From the NCBI RefSeq assembly GCF_034555935.1, contig NZ_JAYDCJ010000003.1, forward strand, positions 248,001 to 312,000: a stretch of 64,000 nucleotides of DNA, in the 5' to 3' direction. The position numbers were made by a program, and so were the translations under genes. Numbering within the stretch: position 1 is the stretch's first letter; every line of letters begins with the position of its first letter. Positions 1 to 9,820 of this stretch are shown here, piece after piece. This DNA comes from Marinobacter qingdaonensis (GTDB taxonomy: Bacteria; Pseudomonadota; Gammaproteobacteria; Pseudomonadales; Oleiphilaceae). The notes below the pieces were generated by a model, which ran no database searches, had not been told where the DNA came from, and saw only the letters and a list, made by a program, of their open reading frames with translations.

Positions 1-1
1 G

Positions 2-502
2 CGCGCTGGCGCCTCCCGCTACCTCAACAAACCGGTATCACGCCGGGAATTGGTGGAGCTGGCGCACGAATACGTGGACAAACGGGATGCCTCCGCCTTC
101 CGGGTGCTGATGGTGGACGACGACGAGACCACTCTGTCGGTGACCCAGGCCATCCTGGAGCGGGCCGGCCTGGAGGTGTGCGCCATCGCCAACCCGCTGG
201 ACACCCTGGACGCGGCCCGGAACTTCAACCCCGACCTGTTCCTGCTGGATGTGCTCATGCCCGAGGTCTCGGGTACCGAAGTGGCGGCAACCCTGCGCCA
301 GGACCGGCAGTTCGACGTCATCCCGATCCTGTTCCTGACCTCGGACAGCCATCCGGACCAGAAGGTCATGGGCGCCGCCCTGGGGGGCGACGACTTCATC
401 CTCAAGCCCTTCGACCCGGATTATCTGCTCACCGCCGTGATGGCCCGGGCCCGGCGCTCACGGCGGCTGCGCGAGGTGCTGGCGCTGCGCCAGCCGGGCT
501 GA
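2..502 (+). CDS. Response regulator with tandem receiver domains, 3' part only
   Basis: The reading frame is open at the left edge, so the start lies outside the window. The first visible residues (GASRYLNKPV) look like the end of one receiver (REC) domain, with the Lys-Pro of the beta5-alpha5 loop. A complete second REC domain follows after a short linker. It has the acidic pocket (VDDDE), the phospho-acceptor Asp in LLDVLMPE, the Thr/Ser in LTSDS and the Lys-Pro in LKPFD. No output domain follows before the stop. The visible protein is therefore a multi-REC signalling protein, perhaps a phosphate relay, or one with an N-terminal output or kinase part that is not visible. It converges on the chemoreceptor gene with a 1-base gap. 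Confidence 0.85.
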   Translation, partial: RAGASRYLNKPVSRRELVELAHEYVDKRDASAFRVLMVDDDETTLSVTQAILERAGLEVCAIANPLDTLDAARNFNPDLFLLDVLMPEVSGTEVAATLRQDRQFDVIPILFLTSDSHPDQKVMGAALGGDDFILKPFDPDYLLTAVMARARRSRRLREVLALRQPG

Positions 503-503
503 C

Positions 504-2198
504 TCAGACCTTGAACTGACTGACCAGGCCGCGCAGGCTCTCGCCCAGGCGCGCCAGTTCCTGGCTGGCTTCGTTGGTCTGGGTCACGCCGGTGTCGCTG
601 CGCTGGGCGGCATCGACAATGCGCACCACGTTCTGGTTGATTTCCTCAGCCACCTGGCTCTGCTGCTCGGCCGCGGTGGCAATCTGGGTCACCTGGTCGT
701 GGATCTGGCTGACCGACTTCTCAATGGTCGCCAACGCGCCGGAGGCGTGATTGATCCGTTCCACGGTCTCCGCCGACCGGTCGCGGGACTTGGTCATGCG
801 CTCCACCGCCGAGCGGGATTCGGCGACGAAGCCACCGATCATTTCTCGGATCTGGTCGGCAGACTCGGCGCTGCGCCGGGCCAGCTGGCGCACCTCGTCG
901 GCCACCACCGAGAAACCACGGCCGTGTTCGCCGGCGCGGGCGGCCTCGATGGCGGCGTTCAGAGCCAACAGGTTGGTCTGCTCGGTGACCGCGTGAATCA
1001 CGTCCAGCACCTGCTGAATGTCGTCCGACTTCTCCGCCAGGGCATTGATGGTACGGGCGCTCTCCTCGATCTCGCCGGACAGCTCATTGACCGCGCCCTG
1101 GGCGCTGGAGATGGTCTCCCCGCCGTCGCGGGCGACCCGGTCGGCGTCGGAGGCGGCACTCTCGACCTCGTTGGCGTTGCCGGAGATCTGCTGGATGGTG
1201 GCCGCCATTTCGTTGATGGCGGAGGCGATCTGGTCGGTCTCCGAGCCCTGCTCCTGCACAGAAGCGCGGGTTTCGTTGGCCACCCGACTCAACTCTTCGG
1301 CGGCCGAGGCCACTTGGTCGGTGGTGGCACCCACCTCCCGGATGGTGTCCTGGATCTTGGTGACAAAGGCATTGAACCGGCGTCCGAGCTCCGCCAGTTC
1401 GTTGGAGCCCTCATCCGGCAGACGCTGGCGCAGGTCGCCCTCACCGTCGGCAATTTCCTGCATCATGTCGGTAACGGTCTTCAGCGGCTTAGTGACCGTA
1501 CGCCCGACCACCAGGCCGATCACCACGGAAATGGCCACCACCACGGCGGTCACCAGCAGGATGAAGCCCAGGGTGGCGGACCGGTTCTGCTCAATCTCGG
1601 CCCGGGCCGCGGCGACTTCCCGATCAATGTTGGTGACGTAGACACCGGCACCGATCATCCAGTCCCAGCCCGGGATGATGGTGGAGTAAGACACCTTGGG
1701 CTCTTCGTTGCCCGAGCCCGGGTTCATCCATTCGTAGCTGTAGAAGCCGCCCGACTCTGCAGCATCAAACAGGGCACCCACCAGTTTCTTCAGGGTCGGG
1801 TTGTTGGTCGGCCCCTCCTTGGACGGGTCCGGCGCGTAGGCCAGGTTGACCACGTCGCGGGTGTAGGCGAACACGTAATTGGTCTTGTCGAAACGGATGG
1901 TCCGCAGACGAGCCGCGGCCTCGGCCTTGGCCTCCGCTTCCGACAGGTCGGGATCGTTCTTGGCTTCCAACACCACCGCGCGGGCCGCATCCACCAGATT
2001 CTTCAGCCCGGTTTTGCGAGCCTCCAGCAGGTTGGCCTCCAGGCGCTTCAGTTCCGCCTCACCATTGGCCTGGATCTGACTGGCGGTAATCCAGGCAATG
2101 GTGGCCGCCGTAAGCAGTACCGGCACCAGTACCGCTGCCAGTAATCGGGTGCGAATCCGCAGGTTGTTGACAAAGCTCATCAGGGTCATCCTCAACAT
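504..2198 (-). CDS. Methyl-accepting chemotaxis protein with single-Cache periplasmic domain
   Basis: 564 residues. There is a membrane segment at about residues 18-40 and a periplasmic sCache_2-type sensor at about 45-200 ([21 protein letters not shown]). A second membrane segment (about 209-232) leads to a HAMP linker and a long coiled-coil signalling domain. The hairpin tip has the conserved [19 protein letters not shown] and the [15 protein letters not shown] run. It should sit in the inner membrane and pass ligand signals to CheA/CheW. sCache_2 sensors usually bind small organic acids, but the ligand cannot be read here. In-frame ATGs at codons 4 and 7 make the exact start uncertain. No che gene is adjacent. 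Confidence 0.93.
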   Translation of the reverse strand: MLRMTLMSFVNNLRIRTRLLAAVLVPVLLTAATIAWITASQIQANGEAELKRLEANLLEARKTGLKNLVDAARAVVLEAKNDPDLSEAEAKAEAAARLRTIRFDKTNYVFAYTRDVVNLAYAPDPSKEGPTNNPTLKKLVGALFDAAESGGFYSYEWMNPGSGNEEPKVSYSTIIPGWDWMIGAGVYVTNIDREVAAARAEIEQNRSATLGFILLVTAVVVAISVVIGLVVGRTVTKPLKTVTDMMQEIADGEGDLRQRLPDEGSNELAELGRRFNAFVTKIQDTIREVGATTDQVASAAEELSRVANETRASVQEQGSETDQIASAINEMAATIQQISGNANEVESAASDADRVARDGGETISSAQGAVNELSGEIEESARTINALAEKSDDIQQVLDVIHAVTEQTNLLALNAAIEAARAGEHGRGFSVVADEVRQLARRSAESADQIREMIGGFVAESRSAVERMTKSRDRSAETVERINHASGALATIEKSVSQIHDQVTQIATAAEQQSQVAEEINQNVVRIVDAAQRSDTGVTQTNEASQELARLGESLRGLVSQFKV

Positions 2199-2409
2199 CT
2201 TGTTTTCTTGTGATTATGCACAGAGAGGCGTTCGGGACTGTTCCATATTGTTAAAACAGGTTTCCGTCAGTCCCGATAGACTCGCCACCGGACACCGGTA
2301 CACTGGGAATGGGGTAACCGGTGTCGGCGGCCGACGTCATTGACTGGGGTATCGGCCGAACCGGGCAGATCTTGAGGATGGAGACGACACCTCCCGGTAC
2401 GGAGACGTG

Positions 2410-3762
2410 ATGAAGCACCTGTTCCTGATTCGACACGCCAAATCCAGCTGGGCCGATGACACCCTGCACGACCGGGAACGGCCGTTGAACGCCCGGGGCC
2501 AACGGCAACTGGTCCCCTTGGGCCGCGCCCTGGCGCGTGCCGGCGCCTTCGCGGGCAAAGTGTGCGCCAGCCCCGCCGCCCGGGCCCAGCAGACCCTTGC
2601 GGGCATACGCCCCGCCGGCTTGCCCGAGACGGCGGCGCAGACCGACCCGGCGCTGTACACCTTCGACCGTCGCCGGCTGGCGGACTGGCTGAAACGCTGT
2701 GACGGCGCCGAGACCCTGGCCATCGTCGGCCACAACCCGGCCCTGCTGGAACTGGCGCAGTGGCTGCTCAAGCACCCGCCCCAGCAACTGCCCACCGCCA
2801 GCTTCCTGCACCTGCGCCTGCCCATTGCGCACTGGCACCAACTGGCCAAGGGCAAGGCCCGCCTGGAGTCGCTGCAAACCCCCAACGACTTCAGCTACAC
2901 CGAGTTTGCCCGCAAACGCCGCAAGCGGGCCGATACCGACGGCAGCCGACCGGACCGGGACATCCCCGCCGCCCTCAGCCACCAGTTGCAGTGGCTGGCG
3001 CAGCTGGAGCCCGGAGTCCGCCTGGGCCTGGACGAGGAATTCCTGCACCAGTACCGGATTGCCCTGCGCCGCAGCCGCGCCATTGCCGAGGCGGTCCAGG
3101 CGGTCACCGGCGACAAGCACCTGCTGCCTGCGATTAAGGGCTTGAAACGGGCAGCCAGGGCCACCAGCACACTGAGGGACCTGCACGTCTGGCTTGGCCA
3201 GCTGCCGGGCCTCGGCGCCGACAACGACGACGTGGTGACCGCCCTGCACACCTATTTTGAGCGCCAGGCCGACGAGCAACAGGCCGCCCTGGTGCAACGC
3301 CTGGACAGCAATCGCCATCGCCGAGACCTGACCGACTGGCAGGCTCTGGTCGAGTCCCGTCAATTCCGCCGGTTAACCGCCGGCCTGCAACCGGGGGACA
3401 TCCGAACCGCCGTTGCGCAACGTATCAGGGAATACAATCGGCGTACCGCGGAACTGCTGTTCGACTCACCGGACGGGGACGTACATCGGCTGCGCAAGCT
3501 GCTCAAACGCATCCGCTACCTGATGGAACTGGACCGGGCCGGCTGGAAACCAACCCTGAAGGAGGTCAAGCAGCGCCAGCAGCTGTTTGGCCGCTTCCAG
3601 GACCTGCACGCTCAGGTTGAGTTGATGCGGCAGTTCGAACGGGACGCACCGGACACGCTGCCCGCCGCCGTTGCCAACCTGAGACGGGAGCTGGAATGGC
3701 AAAAAGCGGACGCCCGTCGACAGACCCTGGCTTTGCGAGGACTTGATGGACCCACGCTATGA
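2410..3762 (+). CDS. SixA-like histidine phosphatase fused to a CHAD domain
   Basis: 450 residues from ATG 2410; a GTG one codon earlier is also possible. Residues 1-160 form a SixA-type histidine phosphatase: the RHG-equivalent motif RHAKSS at residues 8-13 holds the phosphohistidine nucleophile, and a second catalytic His is in VGHNPALLE. From about residue 190 to the end is a CHAD domain, an alpha-helical bundle with basic repeats (HQYRIALRRSRA, DVHRLRKLLKRIRYLMEL) that is known to bind inorganic polyphosphate. SixA removes phosphate from His-phosphotransfer proteins in E. coli. Joining it to a polyphosphate-binding module suggests a link between polyphosphate and phospho-signalling, which is inference. 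The stop overlaps the next gene by 17 bases. Confidence 0.88.
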   Translation: MKHLFLIRHAKSSWADDTLHDRERPLNARGQRQLVPLGRALARAGAFAGKVCASPAARAQQTLAGIRPAGLPETAAQTDPALYTFDRRRLADWLKRCDGAETLAIVGHNPALLELAQWLLKHPPQQLPTASFLHLRLPIAHWHQLAKGKARLESLQTPNDFSYTEFARKRRKRADTDGSRPDRDIPAALSHQLQWLAQLEPGVRLGLDEEFLHQYRIALRRSRAIAEAVQAVTGDKHLLPAIKGLKRAARATSTLRDLHVWLGQLPGLGADNDDVVTALHTYFERQADEQQAALVQRLDSNRHRRDLTDWQALVESRQFRRLTAGLQPGDIRTAVAQRIREYNRRTAELLFDSPDGDVHRLRKLLKRIRYLMELDRAGWKPTLKEVKQRQQLFGRFQDLHAQVELMRQFERDAPDTLPAAVANLRRELEWQKADARRQTLALRGLDGPTL

Positions 3763-4135
3763 CACCCTGTTTTACGACGGCCAATGCCCGCTGTGCACCC
3801 GCGAGATCAGGACGCTACGGCGCCTGCAGCGTGGTCGGTTGCTGTTTGCGGACGTGCACGAGCAGGCCCAAGACAGCGAGACCCTGCCCAACCGGGAACA
3901 GCTGTTGCGGCGGTTGCACCTGATGACCTGGGACGGCGAATGGGTCTCCGGCCTGCAGGCCAATGTCCGGGCTTGGTCCCACACCCGCCTGGGCTTCCTG
4001 TTCCGGCCGCTGCTCTGGCCGATCATCCACCCCATCGCCCGGGCCGTCTACGAACGCTGGGCCGACCGCCGCTACGAGCGCAAATACGCCTGCGCCCTGT
4101 GCGCAGGTGATGGCGACCGGCTGAGCCAGTCCTGA
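3746..4135 (+). CDS. DCC-family thiol-disulfide oxidoreductase-like protein (DUF393)
   Basis: 129 residues from ATG 3746; a TTG one codon upstream is possible. The N-terminus carries the family signature YDGQCPLC with Cys14 and Cys17, a C-X2-C redox-like pair. A central basic helix and C-terminal aromatic residues follow. It overlaps the end of the SixA-CHAD gene, so the two are probably translationally coupled. The family is common and poorly characterised; a role in thiol-disulfide exchange is assumed from the Cys pair rather than shown. Confidence 0.85.
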   Translation: MDPRYDTLFYDGQCPLCTREIRTLRRLQRGRLLFADVHEQAQDSETLPNREQLLRRLHLMTWDGEWVSGLQANVRAWSHTRLGFLFRPLLWPIIHPIARAVYERWADRRYERKYACALCAGDGDRLSQS

Positions 4136-4136
4136 G

Positions 4137-4595
4137 TCATTGACAGCAGACTTTGTATTTGCGTCCGCTGCCGCACGGGCAGGGATCGTTACGGCCGGGC
4201 TTCAGGGTGCCCTCGCGGGTATCGCCACTGAGGTAGTACCAGCGGCCCTGCTCCCGGACAAATGCCGAACGTTCCTCCAGAAAGCCCCAGCCCGTCCCCA
4301 CCCGGTAGACGGCCCGGAACTGGACCTGCCCGCTGTCGCCCTGCTGCCCGCTTCCAAGGATCGTCAGTGACGTCCAGGCCGGCGAGTCGTCCAGGCTCAG
4401 GTCTGCGGGCCGGGTACTGGGGTGCCAGGTCTGCTGCAGGTAGTCGACCAGGCCGTGCACGAAGGCACTGTAGCGGGAGCGCATCAGGGCTTCCGGGGTC
4501 GGTGCCGGCTCCCCCAGGTGAAAGCGCTGGCAACAGGTCGGGTAGGTCTGGCCGGAACCGCAGGGGCAGCTCGCCAGGGGGGCTTGTTCGGTCAT
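4137..4595 (-). CDS. YchJ-like protein with two SEC-C motifs
   Basis: 152 residues. An N-terminal SEC-C motif (CPCGSGQTYPTCC) is followed by the YchJ core (PEALMRSRYSAFV, then a TWHPSTRP-like segment), and a second SEC-C motif (NDPCPCGSGRKYKVCC) ends the protein. SEC-C motifs bind zinc, as in the SecA C-terminus. The YchJ/UPF0225 core has an NTF2-like fold. The function is not established. It converges on the DCC gene with a 1-base gap. Confidence 0.92.
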   Translation of the reverse strand: MTEQAPLASCPCGSGQTYPTCCQRFHLGEPAPTPEALMRSRYSAFVHGLVDYLQQTWHPSTRPADLSLDDSPAWTSLTILGSGQQGDSGQVQFRAVYRVGTGWGFLEERSAFVREQGRWYYLSGDTREGTLKPGRNDPCPCGSGRKYKVCCQ

Positions 4596-4707
4596 TGCGG
4601 GTCTTCCGTTCTGCCACGAAGGTCTGATTCGGTTCGCCAGTCTAGCAGTTTCAACCCATCGCTGGCTGTGCTATCAAAGCGGACCAGTCTTCACCCGGTG
4701 ACCCATC

Positions 4708-5439
4708 TTGGACGACATCAGCCCGTTGCAGATCCTGCTTGCCAACCTCGCCATCCTTGCCGGCTCCTGCCTGCAGGGCGTCGCCGGCTACGGCATAGGT
4801 ACCCTGGCCGCGCCGCTGCTGTTCCTGGTCAGCCCGCTGCTGCTACCCGGACCGCTGATCCTGAACGCCACCGTGCTGACCATCCTGATGCTGATCCGCA
4901 ATCGCGGCGCGCTGCAGGTGCGCCAGGTCCGGTTCGCCATCTGGGGCGGTGCCCTGGGTACCGCCCTGGCCGGCCTCACCCTGCTGGTGCTGTCACCGAC
5001 CGGTTTCGAGCTGATCTTCGGGGTGCTGATTCTGACCGGCGTAGCCCTGAGCGTGGCCGGCCTGCGCCCAACCCTGAATGCCCGCAACAGCGTGATCGCC
5101 GGTGCCGCCTCCACTTACATGGGCACCATTACCGCTGTGGGCGGCCCGCCGATCGCGATGATCTACCAGAATGAAAAAGGCCCGCTGGTGCGCGCCAACA
5201 TGTCGGCGTTCTTCCTCACCGCCAGCTTTTTCAGCCTCAGCGCCCTACTGTTGTCCGGCTACCTGGGGCTGCGGGAATTGCAGCTGTTCGGGCTCACCTT
5301 CCCCGGCGTGCTGATCGGCTTCTGGCTGTCCGGGCGGCTGGTCAACCGCATGCCCTTCAACGGTCTGCGCCCAGTGATTCTCGCCGTTGCCGCGGCCGCC
5401 GGCTCGGCTGCGCTGGTCCGGGGGCTGTGGTCGCTGTAG
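4708..5439 (+). CDS. TauE/SafE-family sulfite or sulfonate exporter-like permease
   Basis: 243 residues, almost wholly hydrophobic, with about 7-8 predicted membrane segments. The tandem-repeat architecture of TauE/SafE is visible: a small-residue-rich first helix (GSCLQGVAGYGIGTLAAPLL) and an equivalent in the second half (AASTYMGTITAVGGPPIAMIYQ). The family moves small organosulfur or sulfite anions across the inner membrane, but the substrate cannot be read here. The only in-frame start that gives a full first helix is TTG at 4708, so the start is less certain than the rest. It is monocistronic by spacing. Confidence 0.85.
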   Translation: MDDISPLQILLANLAILAGSCLQGVAGYGIGTLAAPLLFLVSPLLLPGPLILNATVLTILMLIRNRGALQVRQVRFAIWGGALGTALAGLTLLVLSPTGFELIFGVLILTGVALSVAGLRPTLNARNSVIAGAASTYMGTITAVGGPPIAMIYQNEKGPLVRANMSAFFLTASFFSLSALLLSGYLGLRELQLFGLTFPGVLIGFWLSGRLVNRMPFNGLRPVILAVAAAAGSAALVRGLWSL

Positions 5440-5478
5440 GCACGCTGCCTGCGCCTTCGCGAACCCCTCACCCGTTGT

Positions 5479-6156
5479 CTAACCGGCCCAGAACCGGGCC
5501 CGGAACCGGCTGATGCGCCAGAGCCAGGCCAGCCAGAGCGCGTTCAGGTTGATCAGCAAGGCAAACACCCACTCGAAGGCGTCGTCGGTGCGCCGGTACA
5601 GCTCCGGCGCCAGGCCATTGATCAGCACCGACAGGATGCCCACGGCCAGGGTCAGCTGACACACCCCCAGCAAACCGCGACCGTGCCAGCGCCAGACCGG
5701 GTGCTGGCGCAGGGCCGCGCTGATCAGCAATTCGCACAGGAAGGTGAAGGACAGGTACAGCACCACACCGATGCGCCGGATCAGATAAAACCCATCTCCG
5801 GCGTGGCCGAGGGCCACGGTGTAGAACCCGAGGGCCAGGCAGGCGACCAGGCCCAGCCAGGGCACCCAGGCAATGCCGGCGCCGGTCAGACCCAGTTGCC
5901 GCAGCCAGCGGGCGTTGAACCACCAGAACAGGATGCCCAGCAGGGCCGAGGGCAACATGGTGCCCTTGAACAGGAAATAGGCTGTACCATGGCGTCCGGT
6001 CCGGCTTATGCTGGTGCAGCTGTCCCAATAGGGCATACACCAGGCGACATGGCCTTCCATGGCCGACACTAGGAAGGTCAGGTGAATGGTCAGCATGGGC
6101 ACCAGCGCGGCCGCCAGGGCCAGCCACCAGAGCGGTATGCTGTTTTGATCGTTCAT
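5479..6156 (-). CDS. Integral membrane protein, possibly Frag1/DRAM-like
   Basis: 225 residues with about six hydrophobic segments. A short polar loop (CMPYWDSCTSISRTGRHG) after the first helix resembles the luminal loop of Frag1/DRAM/Sfk1 proteins, which have a similar size and six helices. The similarity is weak by eye and no catalytic motif is visible. I do not recognise a bacterial homologue with a known role. The gene is monocistronic and diverges from the HD-GYP gene across about 180 bases. Confidence 0.6.
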   Translation of the reverse strand: MNDQNSIPLWWLALAAALVPMLTIHLTFLVSAMEGHVAWCMPYWDSCTSISRTGRHGTAYFLFKGTMLPSALLGILFWWFNARWLRQLGLTGAGIAWVPWLGLVACLALGFYTVALGHAGDGFYLIRRIGVVLYLSFTFLCELLISAALRQHPVWRWHGRGLLGVCQLTLAVGILSVLINGLAPELYRRTDDAFEWVFALLINLNALWLAWLWRISRFRARFWAG

Positions 6157-6333
6157 GGCGCGCTCCTCGTGCCCATTTCGCCGGTGTTAGCGCGTGTGCG
6201 GCTACCGACCGATGGTCAGCAAGGATGATCGGGACTATCCTTTGACCAGATTTTGCAATTTGTCTCACCCCGTATAAAGGAAAATTCGGCCGGCTTGGGC
6301 CAGAATACTCCCACCGGAGACGTGGATTTAGCT

Positions 6334-7698
6334 ATGAACCGACTGCACCAGGATATTGTTGAAACCCAGATTGACGTCGACGAACTGTCAATCGGTATGC
6401 ACGTGGTGCGTCTCGATCGGCCCTGGGAAGACACCAACTTCCTGATCCAGGGCTTCGTGATTCGGGATAACGAGGAAATCCAGGCATTGCGGGCGCAATG
6501 CCGCCATGTGTTTATCGAGGGTCGGGTGGAAACCAGCGCAACACCGCGCGCTTCTTCGCCCGGGAAGGCCAAGCCCAAGTCCGGGCTGTTTGGCCTGTTC
6601 AAACGCAACGGCCAGAAAAAAGCCCAGCCCGCGGCACCGTCCCAGCCCCCCGCCCCGGCCAAATCGGTCAAGCCGCGCCGGCGCGTCAACTACATGAACC
6701 AGGTGGACGTCGGCACGGAAATGCCGATTGCCAAGGTCCGCTTCGAGGACGCCCAGAAAACCGCCAAATCGATCATGTCCGGCCTGCGCATGGGCCGCAC
6801 CCTGGATCTGAACAACGCCCGCTCGGTGGTCAACAGCTGTGTGGAGAGCGTGCTGCGCAACGAAAACGCGCTGATGCTGCTGTCCAAGATCAAGAACCAG
6901 GACGAATACACCGCCGAGCACTGCATCAACGTCGCCATCCTGTCCGCCGCCTTCGGCAAGCATCTGGGCCTACTGGAGGGGGAAATCCGCAACCTGGCCC
7001 TGTGCGGCCTGCTGCACGACGTGGGCAAGACCCAAATTCCGGATCAGATCCTGAACAAACCCGGCGCCCTGACCCCGGCCGAGTTCGAACAAATGCGCGG
7101 CCACACCACCCACGGCCGCTCCATCCTAATGGGCACCAGCCAGTCCCTGAACACCGCCGTGGATGTCGCCTACAGCCATCACGAGCGCATGGACGGACAG
7201 GGCTACCCGCGCGGACTGCAGGGCCATCAAATCCCCCTGTTCGCCAAGATCGTCGGTCTGGTGGACACCTACGACGCCATCACCAGCAACCGCTGCTACG
7301 ACAAGGGGCGGGCCTCAATGCAGGCGCTGGACATCATCCACAAGCACCGGGGCACCCAGTTCGACACGGAACTGGCAGAGGCCTTCATTCAAATGGTGGG
7401 CATCTACCCGCCTGGCTCCATCGTCGAGATGCTCAATGGCGAGGTGGGGATCGTGGTCGAGAGCCACGCCAAGCACAAGCTCAAGCCGAAAGTGCTGATG
7501 GTGCGCAAGGCCGACAAGTCCATGGCGGCACCGTTCGTACGCATCGACCTGATGGACTCACCCAGGGACGACACCGGGGACACCTACCAGATCGCCAAGG
7601 AAGTCCCGGATGGCACCTACGGCATCGTGCTGCAGGAATTTGTGGACGAGGGGCTGATTGTCACAGCCCCGGTGGTGGAGATGCCCGAGGGCATCTGA
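6334..7698 (+). CDS. HD-GYP cyclic-di-GMP phosphodiesterase with DUF3391 domain
   Basis: 454 residues from ATG 6334 (MNRLHQDIVETQ); the frame runs further upstream but without family similarity. Residues 1-150 hold a DUF3391 domain with a Pro/Ala/Lys-rich insert. The HD-GYP domain follows, with metal-binding His228-Asp229 in LLHDVGK, a paired HH at 282-283 and DGQGYP (the GYP motif) after it. Such proteins hydrolyse c-di-GMP to GMP or pGpG and usually favour motility over biofilm. All metal ligands I can identify are present, so I expect it to be active. No operon partner. Confidence 0.93.
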   Translation: MNRLHQDIVETQIDVDELSIGMHVVRLDRPWEDTNFLIQGFVIRDNEEIQALRAQCRHVFIEGRVETSATPRASSPGKAKPKSGLFGLFKRNGQKKAQPAAPSQPPAPAKSVKPRRRVNYMNQVDVGTEMPIAKVRFEDAQKTAKSIMSGLRMGRTLDLNNARSVVNSCVESVLRNENALMLLSKIKNQDEYTAEHCINVAILSAAFGKHLGLLEGEIRNLALCGLLHDVGKTQIPDQILNKPGALTPAEFEQMRGHTTHGRSILMGTSQSLNTAVDVAYSHHERMDGQGYPRGLQGHQIPLFAKIVGLVDTYDAITSNRCYDKGRASMQALDIIHKHRGTQFDTELAEAFIQMVGIYPPGSIVEMLNGEVGIVVESHAKHKLKPKVLMVRKADKSMAAPFVRIDLMDSPRDDTGDTYQIAKEVPDGTYGIVLQEFVDEGLIVTAPVVEMPEGI

Positions 7699-7703
7699 CC
7701 GCG

Positions 7704-8135
7704 TCAGAGCTTGGGGCGGGCCGTGACCGCCATGGTCAGGCGGGAAATGCAGGTGGCCTTGCCCTCTTCGTTCTCCAGCTGGATTTCCCAGACCTGGGTG
7801 GCCCGACCGATGTGAATGGCGCGGGCGGTGCCATAAACCCAGCCCTTGCTCACCGGGCGCAGGTGGTTGGCGTTGATGTCCAGACCCACGGCCACCGTGT
7901 CCGGATCTTTCAGGCAGCAGTTGGCGGCCATGCTGCCCAGGGTCTCGGCCAACAGCACTGAGGCGCCGCCATGCAGGATGCCGAACGGCTGCACCGTGCG
8001 CTCGTCCACCGGCATGCGTCCCTTGACGTAGTCGTCACCGACTTCCAGATACTCAATGCCCATGTGACCGACGGCGGTGTTCTTGCTGGATTCCAGGAAA
8101 GCTTCCAAATTCGGGGTACGGGTCCAGATGGCCAT
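7704..8135 (-). CDS. Hotdog-fold acyl-CoA thioesterase (MenI/EntH/PaaI type)
   Basis: 143 residues. The hotdog helix carries FGILHGGASVLLAETLGSMAA, with the HGG and the catalytic Glu typical of the YdiI/EntH/PaaI group. These tetrameric enzymes hydrolyse aryl- or acyl-CoA thioesters in the cytoplasm. It converges on the HD-GYP gene and is not in the aromatic operons 2.5 kb away, although aryl-CoA thioesterases of this kind are often tied to aromatic catabolism. The substrate is unknown. Confidence 0.88.
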   Translation of the reverse strand: MAIWTRTPNLEAFLESSKNTAVGHMGIEYLEVGDDYVKGRMPVDERTVQPFGILHGGASVLLAETLGSMAANCCLKDPDTVAVGLDINANHLRPVSKGWVYGTARAIHIGRATQVWEIQLENEEGKATCISRLTMAVTARPKL

Positions 8136-8224
8136 GGTGGGACTGTCTCCTGCTCACTGTTGTTGGATGTGAGGGTCAGTCTAACCAGATAGGATGCGAA
8201 CGACTATCGGAATTTTCCGACAAC

Positions 8225-9607
8225 TCAGTCGACCCGAACCAACGCCTGCCGGTCCCAGCCCAGGCGGCCGGTTTCCACCACCTGGCGTCGCATGCCCGGG
8301 ACCGGGCGGATCATGAACAGATCGCCGTTGCGCCCGACCAGGGTTTTGCCAACGCCGGTCCGGCGGGCAATCTCGGCGTGGGCGTCCATGTGCTCGGCCT
8401 CGCCATGCACCGGAATGGCCACACGCGGGCGCACCCACTGGTACATGGCCTCCAGCTCGTCCCGGGCCGGGTGACCCGAGGCGTGGATGGGCACCGGCGA
8501 GTCCTCGGCCGTGATCACGGTTACCCCCAGCGCCCGCAGGCGGGCAATCAGGGCGTCGATGGCCTCTTCGTTGCCGGGGATGGCGCGGGCGCTGAAAATC
8601 ACGGTGTCGCCGGCCTCGAGTTCAAAATCCGGATGATTGCCCAGGGCCAGCCGGCGCAGGGCGGTGCGGGGCTCGCCCTGACTGCCCGTGGCCACGGCCA
8701 GGACCTCGTGGCGCGGCAGGTAACCGAGGTGGCCCGGGTTGATCAGCCGGTCGGCGCTGTCCCAGATCCCCGCAGCCCGGGCAGCGGCGCTCATATTGAT
8801 CAGCGAGCGCCCCAGCAGCCCCATGTAGCGCCCGGTGGCCCGGGCAATCAGCCCGAGGGTGTGCAGGCGGGCAATGTTGCTGCCAAAACAGGTGACCACG
8901 ACCCGCCCGGTGGCCGATTGCACCGCCGCCAGCAGCCCGGCGTGCAGGGCCGCCTCGGAGATCGAGTGGCCGGCCACGGTGGCGTTGGTGGAATCGCAGA
9001 CCATGGCGTCGACCCCTTCTTCGGCCAGGTCGGTGAAGGTCTTGGGAGAATAGCCATGGCCCACCAGGGGCTGGTCGTCCAGCTTCCAGTCGCCGCTGTG
9101 GAAGATGTTGCCGATCCAGGTGCGGATCATCAGCGCGTTGGGGTCGGGGATCGAGTGGGTCAGGGCCAGCCACTCGACGTTGAAGGCACCGATCTGCCGG
9201 CGCTCGCCGGTGTCCACCACGATGATCGGGACCCGATGCAGCAGATCGAACTCCGCCAGCTTGCGGCGCAGGATCTCGGCGGTGAACCGGCTGGTGTAGA
9301 CCGGGCATTGCAGCAGCGGCCACAGGTAAGGCACGGCGCCGATGTGGTCTTCGTGGGCGTGGGTAATGATCAGGCCGGCGAGCCGGTCGCGACGGTCGGC
9401 GATGAACGCCGGGTCCGCCATCTGCACCGGCGGCTCGCCCCGGTGATGGACGCTGCCGTCGGCGGAAATCCGGCCGGGTTTGGGGAAGGTCACCCCGCAA
9501 TCGACCATCAGCCAGTCGCCGTCGTGGCCATAAAGATTGAGGTTCATGCCAATTTCCCCGGTGCCACCCAGGGGCAGGAACCAGAGGTCGTTGTGATCCG
9601 GCGTCAT
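8225..9607 (-). CDS. RNase J-like metallo-beta-lactamase/beta-CASP ribonuclease
   Basis: 460 residues from ATG 9607 (MTPDHNDLWFLPLGGTGEIGMN); the frame continues upstream but the family begins here. The GGTGEIGMN start, HAHEDHIGAVP (HxHxDH zinc site), FHSGDWK and a C-terminal IPVHGEAEHM with its conserved His are as in RNase J. At 460 residues it lacks the extra C-terminal domain of about 90-100 residues in Bacillus RNase J1 (about 555). The short form is seen in proteobacteria. It probably acts in RNA turnover or maturation in the cytoplasm. Confidence 0.87.
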   Translation of the reverse strand: MTPDHNDLWFLPLGGTGEIGMNLNLYGHDGDWLMVDCGVTFPKPGRISADGSVHHRGEPPVQMADPAFIADRRDRLAGLIITHAHEDHIGAVPYLWPLLQCPVYTSRFTAEILRRKLAEFDLLHRVPIIVVDTGERRQIGAFNVEWLALTHSIPDPNALMIRTWIGNIFHSGDWKLDDQPLVGHGYSPKTFTDLAEEGVDAMVCDSTNATVAGHSISEAALHAGLLAAVQSATGRVVVTCFGSNIARLHTLGLIARATGRYMGLLGRSLINMSAAARAAGIWDSADRLINPGHLGYLPRHEVLAVATGSQGEPRTALRRLALGNHPDFELEAGDTVIFSARAIPGNEEAIDALIARLRALGVTVITAEDSPVPIHASGHPARDELEAMYQWVRPRVAIPVHGEAEHMDAHAEIARRTGVGKTLVGRNGDLFMIRPVPGMRRQVVETGRLGWDRQALVRVD

Positions 9608-9820
9608 AAGTGGAGCTTTTCCCAGAAATTGAGCCTTGATGCGGCGGTTAACCGGCACCTACATTCTGGAGTCTACCCGAGCTCACCCCAAATCGTCGCC
9701 TACAGATCTGTCGGCGCGGGCCGGCCGTACCCATGGTTGAATTTGCCGGTCACGGCACAAGGTTGTTCACAGGCGCTGTTGAGAATTGCCACTCACGAGT
9801 CAACGAGAAGGAAGCACGCT

